Shown: piece by piece, positions 15,282 to 24,007 of the stretch
How the letters are laid out: every line of letters starts with the position of its first letter
Position numbering within the stretch: position 1 is the stretch's first letter
Source of the DNA: JANNRA01 sp031401035
Lineage (GTDB): Bacteria > Desulfobacterota > Binatia > HRBIN30 > CADEER01
Assembly: GCA_031401035.1 (NCBI GenBank)
Contig: JANNRA010000106.1
Span: forward strand, 1-24,007
Length of the DNA stretch: 24,007 nucleotides
Reading direction: 5' to 3'
Notes under the pieces: generated by a model
What the model was told of the DNA's origin: nothing
Seen by the model: the letters and a program-made list of their open reading frames with translations, nothing else
Database searches by the model: none
Position numbers and translations under genes: made by a program

Positions 15282-16241
15282 ATGCCTCCCAGCGACGCGG
15301 TTTCGATCGTTCCCGCCGACACCCTCGTGTGCGGCATGCAGCTGCCGGTGGCGGCGCAGAGCGCGACGTTCGTGCAGCCGTGGGAAGGCGCCGCCGGCGC
15401 GGCCGAGATGCGGCAGGTCGCCGCGGCGGCGGAGGCGGCGGGGCTCTTCTACCTGGCGGTGTCGGATCATATCGCGGTGCCGCGCTCGCACGCCGCGGCG
15501 ATGTCGACGGTGTGGTACGACGCCATCGCGACGCTCGGCTTCCTCGCCGCGGCGACGCGGCGCATTCGGCTGATGTCGTATGTCTGGGTGGCGCCGTACC
15601 GGCACCCGTTGGTCACCGCCAAGGCGTTCGCGTCGCTCGACGCGCTGTCCGGCGGCCGCGTCATCCTCGGCGTCGGCGCCGGACACGTCGAGGCGGAGTT
15701 CGCCGCCCTCGGCATCGACTTTCGCCGCCGTGGCGCGCTGCTGAACGAGTCCATCGACCTCGTCGTCGCCGCCTGGCGCGACGAGTATCCCGTTCACGAC
15801 GGCCCCGCCTTCCCGGTCCGCGACCTCGGTCAGCAACCGCGCCCGCTGCAGCAGCCGCGGCCGCCGATCTGGATCGGTGGCTCGACCCCGGCGGCGCTGC
15901 GCCGCGTCGCCGAGCGCGGCGACGGCTGGCTGCCGCAGGGCGTGCCGGAGATGGGCATGCCGGCGGCCATCGAACTGATCCGCGCGCAGCGGCGGAAGAC
16001 GCGCGGTGAGGCCCCCATCGATCTCGGCATGAACGCCCCCTGGCTCGCCCTCGGCCGGGCCCCGCTCGAGGCGCCCAACACTCGCACCGGCAGCAACGCC
16101 GAACTGGCGGAGATCTTCCGCGCCATCAAGCGCCTCGGCGTCCAGCACTGCGGCATCCGCTTCCGCAGCCGCTCCTGCGATGAACTGTGCGACCAGATCG
16201 CCGCCTTCGGTGCCGACATCCTGCCGCTGATCAATCAATAG
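15282..16241 (+). CDS. LLM class F420-dependent oxidoreductase (TIGR03619-like)
   Basis: A 319-residue luciferase-like TIM-barrel enzyme. ATG 15282 is the likely start; a TTG six bases earlier is an alternative, and neither has a clear Shine-Dalgarno. The core starts GMQLPVAAQS, followed by FYLAVSDHIAVPR, IRLMSYVWVAPYRHPL, LSGGRVILGVGAGH and PPIWIGGSTPAALRR. These are typical of F420-dependent members of the family, which use the deazaflavin F420 for hydride transfer to or from alcohols and other small or lipid substrates. It shares the fold with the preceding gene but is shorter and clearly diverged, so the pair is not a recent duplication. The coding region sits between two palindromic repeat elements. 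Confidence 0.92.
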   Translation: MPPSDAVSIVPADTLVCGMQLPVAAQSATFVQPWEGAAGAAEMRQVAAAAEAAGLFYLAVSDHIAVPRSHAAAMSTVWYDAIATLGFLAAATRRIRLMSYVWVAPYRHPLVTAKAFASLDALSGGRVILGVGAGHVEAEFAALGIDFRRRGALLNESIDLVVAAWRDEYPVHDGPAFPVRDLGQQPRPLQQPRPPIWIGGSTPAALRRVAERGDGWLPQGVPEMGMPAAIELIRAQRRKTRGEAPIDLGMNAPWLALGRAPLEAPNTRTGSNAELAEIFRAIKRLGVQHCGIRFRSRSCDELCDQIAAFGADILPLINQ

Positions 16242-16246
16242 GAGAT

Positions 16247-16320
16247 TCACCACGGAGGCACGGAGGCACGGAGAAGGACTTCGAGGGCCCCCTCTCCGTG
16301 TCTCCGTGCCTCCGTGGTGA
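16247..16320. repeat. Palindromic repeat element built of CACGGAGG-type short repeats
   Basis: The arms at 16247-16274 and 16293-16320 are reverse complements at 27 of 28 positions, with an 18-base loop. Each arm consists of tandem CACGGAGG/CACGGAGA octamers. It starts 5 bp after the second LLM stop and ends 17 bp before the SDR Shine-Dalgarno. Its design matches the element at 15197-15266 (short tandem repeat within each arm) but the sequence is unrelated. Confidence 0.75.
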
Positions 16321-16346
16321 GGCCTTTTCTCTTTCCTGGAGGTCTT

Positions 16347-17126
16347 ATGCTGCTCGCAGATCGCGTCGCCATTGTCTCCGGTATCGGTCCCGGCATGGGC
16401 CGCGATGTGTCGTTGGCTCTCGCCCGCGAGGGCGCCCACCTGGTCCTCGCCGCGCGCGGCGCCGAGAAGCTGGCGGCAGTGGCGGAGGAAGTGCGGGCGC
16501 GCGGACGGCGGGCGCTCGAGGTACCGACCGACATCGCCAGCGACGCCGACTGCCGGCGCCTGGTGGCGGCGGCGATCGCCGAGTTCGGGCGCGTCGACGT
16601 GCTGGTCAACAACGCCTTCAAGGGCAGCGTTGAAAAGCCGTTCGCCGAGGCCGACCTGGCCGAGTGGCGCGCCGTGTACGACGTCAACGTCTTCGGCTCG
16701 CTGCAGCTCACCCAGGCGGTGGTGCCGCACATGCAGCGCCAGGGCGGCGGCTCGATCGTCTTCGTCAACTCGATGTCGATGCGCATCATCGAACCGCGCT
16801 TCGGCGGCTACGCCTCGTCCAAGGGGGCGCTGATGATCGCCGCGCAGACCCTGGCGCGCGAGCTCGGGGTGGACAAGATCCGCGTCAATTCAGTGGTGCC
16901 GGGCTACATCTGGGGGGCCGCGCTGGAGGGCTACTTCAAGAGTCTGGCACAACAGCAGGGGGTGACGCCGGACGAGGTCTACAAGACCATCGCCGCGCGC
17001 ACGGCGCTGCACCACATTCCGACCTCGGAGGAGATCGCCGACGCGGTGGTCTTCTTCGCCTCCGACCTATCGCGCGTCGTCACCGGGCAGGCGCTCGACG
17101 TCAACGGCGGGCACCACCTACACTGA
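16347..17126 (+). CDS. Short-chain dehydrogenase/reductase (SDR) family oxidoreductase
   Basis: A 259-residue classical SDR. ATG 16347 follows GGAGG (16338-16342) with a short 4-base gap; the frame upstream runs only through the repeat element. Seen: the nucleotide-binding SGIGPGMGRD (Gly motif near 12-18), NNAF in place of the usual NNAG, catalytic S142, Y155 and K159 (YASSK), a VVPGYIW segment after the active site, and the C-terminal VTGQALDVNGG. SDRs of this class reduce or oxidise hydroxy/keto groups with NAD(P)H. The exact substrate cannot be read. Its position after two LLM oxidoreductases and ahead of a FadD-type ligase hints at lipid or terpenoid-like substrates (inference). Length is normal for the family. 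Confidence 0.93.
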   Translation: MLLADRVAIVSGIGPGMGRDVSLALAREGAHLVLAARGAEKLAAVAEEVRARGRRALEVPTDIASDADCRRLVAAAIAEFGRVDVLVNNAFKGSVEKPFAEADLAEWRAVYDVNVFGSLQLTQAVVPHMQRQGGGSIVFVNSMSMRIIEPRFGGYASSKGALMIAAQTLARELGVDKIRVNSVVPGYIWGAALEGYFKSLAQQQGVTPDEVYKTIAARTALHHIPTSEEIADAVVFFASDLSRVVTGQALDVNGGHHLH

Positions 17127-17143
17127 CGTCAGATCCGCGCACC

Positions 17144-17207
17144 CCGAGTAGCCGCTGACAGCGGCGTATCGAGGGGCCTCGATACGGGCGCTGCGCGCCC
17201 TACTCGG
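17144..17207. repeat. 64-bp nested palindromic element with cloverleaf potential
   Basis: The outer arms CCGAGTAG (17144-17151) and CTACTCGG (17200-17207) enclose three successive perfect hairpins. These are GCCGCT/AGCGGC (17151-17165), CGTATCGAGG/CCTCGATACG (17165-17186) and GGGCGC/GCGCCC (17186-17200). Adjacent stems share one base, so the whole can be drawn as a cruciform or cloverleaf. It lies 18 bp after the SDR stop. A mobile palindromic repeat is the likely nature; it is not a tRNA, since there is no acceptor CCA, T-loop or anticodon arrangement. Confidence 0.7.
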
Positions 17208-17305
17208 CCGATCGGGGGGGCACTCGGATCGAATTCCTGTGCAAAGCTCCCTCACCCCGACCCGCTCGCTCCACTTTCGCCGTCGATCGTAGTAGACGCG
17301 CGGCG

Positions 17306-18178
17306 GTGATTATCGCGCGCCTGCTCGTTCTGCTCCTCCTCGCCCCTGTCGCCCAGGCGCAGGTCGACACGCTGCGTGATGAAGCGCTGCCGGCGGCCTC
17401 GACGCCGATCGAGCCGTCGGCCGAGACGCCAACGGCGGTCCCCGAGCCGCCGACGCGCCGCCCGACCCGGCCGCCGGCGCCGACGGTGACGGACAGTGCC
17501 ACGGCAACGGCGACCGAGTCGGCGACCGCCGTGCCACCGTCGGCGACCCGCCCGCCGGCGGCGACCGCCAGCCCGACGCCGAGTCCGACGCTGGCACTGC
17601 TCGCCCGCCTGACGGGCGGCGGCGACCCCGGCGTCGTCCCGGTCGCGCTCGGCGGCCTGCTCGCCCTCCTCTCCGCCTGGCTCGGCGCCCGCATCGCCCG
17701 CGGCGGCGAACGGCGTGCCCGCGCCCACGCCCGCACCACGCTGGCCACCGCCATGCTGCTCGAACTGCGCCGCCTCGACGCCGTCCTGCGCCGCGTCGTC
17801 GGGCTCGACAATCCCGCCTCGTTCCCGTCGCTCGACCATCCGATCATGGAAGCGGCGCTGCGCGATCTGCCCCTCTTCGACACCGAGACCGCCGCCCGCA
17901 TCGCCCAGTTCCACGGCGCCCTGCGCGGCATTCAGCACGAGATCGGCGACTACCGCGACAACCCGCTGCGCTGGGCTGGGCGCCTCGGCGAACTGAACCA
18001 GATCATCAAGGTGCGCGCCACGTCCGCCTGCCGCGCCGTGCCGGCGCTGGCCACGGGCCTCGAGAAGGCCGGCGGCGCGCCGCCGCCGCATCTGTCCGAG
18101 GCGGCGCCCGGCACCGACCGCACCCAACTGCCGCCGCCGCCCTTCGGCGCCGGCGAAGGCGACGACTGGACGCTGTAG
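17306..18178 (+). CDS. Single-pass membrane protein with Pro/Thr-rich periplasmic linker, function unknown
   Basis: A 290-residue protein that I do not recognise. The GTG at 17306 is taken as start because the next residues form a good signal peptide (IIARLLVLLLLAPVAQA, cleavage near residue 19). There is no clear Shine-Dalgarno. Residues about 25-95 are low-complexity and rich in Pro, Thr, Ala and Ser (TPTAVPEPPTRRPTRPP-like). A hydrophobic segment at about 108-125 (VVPVALGGLLALLSAWLG) is followed by Arg-rich IARGGERRAR, which suggests the C-terminal half is cytosolic. That half is helical and charged (LLELRRLDAVLRRVV, AARIAQFHGALRGIQHEI). It ends in a Pro-rich FGAGEGDDWTL tail. The acyl-CoA ligase gene starts 26 bp downstream, so co-transcription is likely. 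Confidence 0.7.
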   Translation: MIIARLLVLLLLAPVAQAQVDTLRDEALPAASTPIEPSAETPTAVPEPPTRRPTRPPAPTVTDSATATATESATAVPPSATRPPAATASPTPSPTLALLARLTGGGDPGVVPVALGGLLALLSAWLGARIARGGERRARAHARTTLATAMLLELRRLDAVLRRVVGLDNPASFPSLDHPIMEAALRDLPLFDTETAARIAQFHGALRGIQHEIGDYRDNPLRWAGRLGELNQIIKVRATSACRAVPALATGLEKAGGAPPPHLSEAAPGTDRTQLPPPPFGAGEGDDWTL

Positions 18179-18204
18179 CCCCATTCAATGCTACAGACGC
18201 GGGC

Positions 18205-19992
<1,788 letters not shown>

Positions 19993-20044
19993 TGGCGCCC
20001 GGCATCGACTACGGGAATACCCGCAAGCACCCTGGGCGAAACCC

Positions 20045-20080
20045 TGATCAGCCCCCTGCGGGTTGATCACAGCTTTCTGT
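20045..20080 (+). terminator. Terminator-like hairpin after the acyl-CoA ligase gene
   Basis: TGATCAGCCC (20045-20054) pairs with GGGTTGATCA (20060-20069), ten pairs including one G-U, around a 5-base loop. A short T-rich stretch (CTTTCT) follows, starting at 20073. It starts 53 bp after the ligase stop. This is the most canonical intrinsic terminator in the window. Confidence 0.5.
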
Positions 20081-20097
20081 GGACAACCTGTGGATTA
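20078..20097 (+). other. Two DnaA-box-like 9-mers in tandem
   Basis: TGTGGACAA (20078-20086) and TGTGGATTA (20089-20097) each differ by one base from TGTGGATAA, the complement of the DnaA-box consensus TTATCCACA. They are in the same orientation and 11 bp apart, as in many origins. No dnaA, dnaN, gidA, parAB or rpmH gene is nearby, so they could equally be a regulatory DnaA site or chance. Confidence 0.35.
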
Positions 20098-20333
20098 GCA
20101 ACCGCGAGGGCCTATCGGCGTAAGTAAGGACTTGGAATGCCCACGTTTCATGCAGCGCGATATCCGTGAAAATCACGTGCATCCAGATGGTTGCGATGGA
20201 TTCCTCACCGGGACTGTGAGTCGCTATACGACAAGCCCTATTTCCTTCACAAAACTGCAACATAGTGGAGAACGTTGCGATAGGCGCCCTTGCCGACCGT
20301 GCGGCGGTGGGTGTCTGAGAGGCGGAGGTTTGA
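20098..20333. other. Non-coding gap of reduced GC content
   Basis: This stretch belongs to the 341-bp gap between the ligase and lipoprotein genes. Counting bases 20161-20280 by eye gives about 48% G+C, far below the flanking genes. A small hairpin CGTGA-AAA-TCACG lies at 20165-20177. Short frames exist on both strands but have no start-signal or protein-like composition that I trust. GGAGGT at 20324-20329 belongs to the next gene. Otherwise I see nothing definite. Confidence 0.5.
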
Positions 20334-20882
20334 ATGATGATTCGGTTGATCATGGCGGTGCTGGTCCCGTTCTCGCTGAGCGGCTGCCGGTCGGGCGGCG
20401 GCATCCCGGCCGGCACCCCGCTGCAGGTGAAGGGGTTGAACGTGGTGTTGCCGGTGGGTTGGAAGGTGGTGCCGCCGGCGTCGCAGATGCGGCTGGCGCA
20501 GGCGGCCATCGAGGGTCCGGGTGGACCGGCTGAGTTGGCGGTGTTCCACTTCGGCGCCGGTCAGGGCGGCGACATCGAAGCCAACGTGCAGCGCTGGGTC
20601 GGTCAGATCGTGCCGCGGCCGGGCACCGAGCCGCAGCGCAAGACGTTCGAGGCCAACGGCCTGCGCATCACCTGGGTCGACGTCGAGGGCACGCTGCAGC
20701 CCGGACAGATGGGCATGGGCCCGGCGACGGCGCAGCCCGATTCGCGCCTGCTCGGCGCGGCGATCGAGGGACCCGGCGGGCCGTGGTTCTTCAAGGCCAG
20801 CGGGCCCGACGCGACGCTCGGGCCGCAGCGCATCGCCTTCCTCGCCATGCTGGAGGGGGCGACGGCGGCGCCGGCGCCGTAA
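20334..20882 (+). CDS. Small putative lipoprotein of a conserved uncharacterised family
   Basis: A 182-residue protein. GGAGGT (20324-20329) precedes two in-frame ATGs at 20334 and 20337; the second has the better spacing, so the true length may be 181. A short hydrophobic leader ends in LSGC, a lipobox with acylated Cys at residue 18 of the longer form, so the mature protein should be membrane-anchored by lipid. The body contains LPVGWKVVPPASQMRLAQ, GPGGPAELAVFHFGAGQGG, ANVQRW, and later GAAIEGPGGPWFFKASGP. The repeated GPGGP motif and this order recall a lipoprotein family found in Planctomycetes and Myxococcota whose function is unknown (recollection, not a search). It is preceded by the GC-poor gap and followed by a strong hairpin, so it is probably monocistronic. 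Confidence 0.8.
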   Translation: MMIRLIMAVLVPFSLSGCRSGGGIPAGTPLQVKGLNVVLPVGWKVVPPASQMRLAQAAIEGPGGPAELAVFHFGAGQGGDIEANVQRWVGQIVPRPGTEPQRKTFEANGLRITWVDVEGTLQPGQMGMGPATAQPDSRLLGAAIEGPGGPWFFKASGPDATLGPQRIAFLAMLEGATAAPAP

Positions 20883-20899
20883 GGGTCGTCGTCCGACCG

Positions 20900-20928
20900 T
20901 GGAGGGCGCGGCTACGCCGCGCCCTCCA
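20900..20928. terminator. 13-bp perfect hairpin between convergent genes, REP-like
   Basis: TGGAGGGCGCGGC (20900-20912) and its exact complement at 20916-20928 flank the loop TAC. It lies 17 bp after the lipoprotein stop and 26 bp from the stop of the convergent FIST gene, fitting a bidirectional terminator. The core (GCGGC-TAC-GCCGC) recurs in related form at 22193-22218 and, weaker, at 23967-23986. Confidence 0.6.
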
Positions 20929-20954
20929 TCGGCCCTTCCGCGGCACGCGTCGCT

Positions 20955-22139
20955 TCAGCAGTCGCGCGCGCGGAAGAGGGCGAAGGCGCTGGTGTAGCCG
21001 TGCAGAAAGGTCGTGCCGTGCACGGGTCCGATCTCGCCGTTGCAGAAGAAGCCGCCGAGCGGCACATCGCCGAGTTCCTGACGGAAGGCGGCGCTCTCGT
21101 GGTCGGGGTGCCCGTAGAGGAACTGGCCGCGGCCGAGGCAGGAGAAGAGGAGCGCGCCCTGCGCGGGAGTCTGGGCGGCGTGGCGGTGGCGCCGCAGCAG
21201 CGCCGTCAGGTCCTCTGCCGAGGTCGCAGCGTCGCGCAGGTGGAACTGCACGACGGCGCCGGACTCGACCAGCGCGCCGATGGCGAGGGCGCCGGAGCTC
21301 GGGTCGATGCCGACCAGGTTGCGGATGAGGAAATCGCCTTGATGGTACTCGACGCGATCCTCTTTCATGACAATGCCGAGGAAGAGCGAATGGCGCGCCA
21401 GCTGGCGGTCGCGCGGGTCGAGGCGCTCGTGCAGCGCCTCGAGCACGGCGAGGGGCGGACGGCCATCGAGCCCACGGATGACGTTGCGCTCGGCGGCGGT
21501 GACGAACATCGGCTCGCCGATCGGGCGGCAGCCCTGCGCGACGATGGTATCGACGGCCAGGTTGCCGCTCAGGGCCACGCCGACCAGACCGGCGCGATGC
21601 ACGGCGTCGCCGAGATAGAGGGCGTGCGACCCAGGCTGCCGACCGCCGCTGGCGACACCGCCGACCGTGGTGGCACCTGGATACGCGGCGTCGAGGCCGA
21701 GCACCAGGCGTTCAGCCTCGATGCTGAACGGATCGGGCAGGAGAATGAAGTGTGGTCGCGCCTGCGGGGCGACGTCGATCAGCCGATGCCACGCCGCGGC
21801 GTCGGCGCCGGGCGCCGGCAGGGCGTCCGGGGCGATGCGCAGCGGTGTGATGTCGACGCCGGGGAGGAAGGCGGCGGTGAGCGCCACTGCCGGGCATTGT
21901 TCGAGCTCGCGGCCGCCGCCGATGACGCCGCCGGCCGAGCAGCCGAGGAGGAGGGCGTCGCCGAGGACATCGCCGAGCAGTGCCGGCAGGCGGTCGAACT
22001 GCGCCGCGTGGTGCGGCGAGACAAAGGCGATTGCCAGGTCCGCCGGGCAGCCGCCCAGTTGCGCCTCGAGCGCGCTCGCGGCCCGCGCCACCGCGCTCTC
22101 GAGATCTGCATCGTCGCTCGCCCCGGACGCCCACCGCAT
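20955..22139 (-). CDS. FIST N/C domain signal-transduction-type protein
   Basis: A 394-residue protein with the FIST_N and FIST_C domain pair, thought in other bacteria to sense small ligands such as amino acids and to feed into signalling. The FIST_N half (about 30-225) shows LAIAFVSPHHA, LLGCSAGGVIGGGRE, and TTVGGVASGGRQPGSHALYLGD. The FIST_C half (about 226-385) shows YHQGDFLIRNLVGIDPSSGALAIG, VVQFHLRDA, GALLFSCLGRG, and the C-terminal GGFFCNGEIGPVHGTTFLHGYTSAFALF. These are classic family signatures. The start at 22139 (MRWASGAS) lacks a visible Shine-Dalgarno but fits the usual N-terminus. No kinase or cyclase domain is fused to it. The gene is divergent from ettA and convergent with the lipoprotein gene, so it is probably transcribed alone. 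Length is normal for the family. Confidence 0.93.
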   Translation of the reverse strand: MRWASGASDDADLESAVARAASALEAQLGGCPADLAIAFVSPHHAAQFDRLPALLGDVLGDALLLGCSAGGVIGGGRELEQCPAVALTAAFLPGVDITPLRIAPDALPAPGADAAAWHRLIDVAPQARPHFILLPDPFSIEAERLVLGLDAAYPGATTVGGVASGGRQPGSHALYLGDAVHRAGLVGVALSGNLAVDTIVAQGCRPIGEPMFVTAAERNVIRGLDGRPPLAVLEALHERLDPRDRQLARHSLFLGIVMKEDRVEYHQGDFLIRNLVGIDPSSGALAIGALVESGAVVQFHLRDAATSAEDLTALLRRHRHAAQTPAQGALLFSCLGRGQFLYGHPDHESAAFRQELGDVPLGGFFCNGEIGPVHGTTFLHGYTSAFALFRARDC

Positions 22140-22192
22140 GGCGGGAGTGTAGCCCGGAGTGCCGGGCGCGGCTACCGTCGCGCCGCGTCGGA

Positions 22193-22218
22193 GACGGTGC
22201 GGCTGTAGCCGCGCCGTC
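22193..22218. repeat. 12-bp inverted repeat (REP-like) in divergent gap
   Basis: GACGGTGCGGCT (22193-22204) pairs with AGCCGCGCCGTC (22207-22218) with one G-T wobble, leaving only GT between the arms. It lies between the divergent FIST and ettA starts and shares the GCGGCT-AGCCGC core with the hairpin at 20900-20928. It may be a REP-like element. Confidence 0.5.
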
Positions 22219-22288
22219 CATGGGCGGGTCGGATAGCCGTGCCTGGCGCTTTGCGCTATCTGAACCGTTTCCCCCCGGAGGATTCCCC

Positions 22289-23959
<1,671 letters not shown>

Positions 23960-23966
23960 AACGGAG

Positions 23967-23986
23967 GGCGCGGCAACCGCCGCGCC
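23967..23986 (+). terminator. Hairpin after ettA
   Basis: GGCGCGGC (23967-23974) pairs with GCCGCGCC (23979-23986) around AACC, 7 bp after the ettA stop. It is preceded by GGAG, as in the hairpin at 20900-20928, so it may belong to the same REP-like group or serve as terminator. There is no T-tract. Confidence 0.4.
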
Positions 23987-24007
23987 GAGTCCGATACGGC
24001 GCGGCGG

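Noticed and set aside
15235..15573. Small open frame starting after GAGGAGG in the loop of the palindromic element
   Set aside because: The frame runs through the repeat arm and then out of frame through the F420 oxidoreductase gene; its Arg/Ser-rich translation is not protein-like.
17144..17207. tRNA gene, because of the cloverleaf drawing
   Set aside because: Stem lengths and loop sequences do not fit: no anticodon loop of 7, no TTC-type T-loop and no acceptor end.
17252..18184. Minus-strand frame of 310 codons opposite the membrane protein gene
   Set aside because: Arg/Gly-rich low-complexity translation; the plus frame has a signal peptide, a stalk and a membrane helix in sensible order.
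20132..20533. Open frame of 133 codons in the GC-poor gap
   Set aside because: No Shine-Dalgarno, no recognisable motif, and its second half overlaps the well-supported lipoprotein gene in another frame.
21000..22208. Plus-strand open frame of about 400 codons opposite the FIST gene
   Set aside because: The minus-strand frame carries full FIST_N/FIST_C signatures; the plus-strand translation has no recognisable motif.

Overview
The window is very GC-rich and gene-dense. It has the look of an uncultivated soil or aquatic bacterium of the Binatota/Deltaproteobacteria-like kind. That placement is an inference from three things seen here: large secreted Cys-rich proteins with kelch, choice-of-anchor, malectin and MopE-type modules; paired F420/flavin luciferase-like oxidoreductases with an SDR and a FadD-type acyl-CoA ligase; and codon use strongly biased to G/C in the third position. 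No rRNA, tRNA, CRISPR array or transposase was found.

Region 1 (1-9462, plus strand) is a tightly spaced run of three giant exported proteins. The first is cut by the window edge; the second is a kelch protein and the third a malectin protein. All three end in the same order: disintegrin-like and CTDC-like Cys repeats, a MopE-type DEDCDG motif, and a conserved C-terminal domain of about 150 residues. The first and second are tandem paralogues, nearly identical at DNA level across this tail. A perfect 16-bp hairpin closes the run. Region 2 (9560-11428) is a hybrid histidine kinase with two N-terminal receivers. Region 3 (11551-13779, minus strand) is a fourth secreted Cys-rich protein carrying a diverged copy of the same C-terminal domain. 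It converges on the kinase gene across a 30-bp palindrome.

Region 4 (13901-17126, plus strand) starts with an unusual array of seven 11-bp tandem repeats and a 12-bp palindrome. Two luciferase-like oxidoreductases and an SDR follow. Each gene in this stretch is followed by a different long palindromic repeat element, the last of which can be drawn as a cloverleaf. Region 5 (17306-19992) holds a membrane-anchored protein of unknown function and a long-chain acyl-CoA synthetase. Region 6 (19993-20333) is a 341-bp non-coding stretch, clearly poorer in GC, with a terminator-like hairpin and two DnaA-box-like 9-mers. Region 7 (20334-23959) holds a small lipoprotein, a FIST-domain protein on the minus strand, and the translation factor EttA. 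Hairpins of a GCGGC-TA-GCCGC type sit in its gaps.

The oxidoreductases, SDR and acyl-CoA ligase plausibly act on lipids or other hydrophobic substrates. The secreted proteins look like surface or matrix components, possibly binding carbohydrate and calcium or copper; the neighbouring kinase might control them, but nothing in the sequence proves it.
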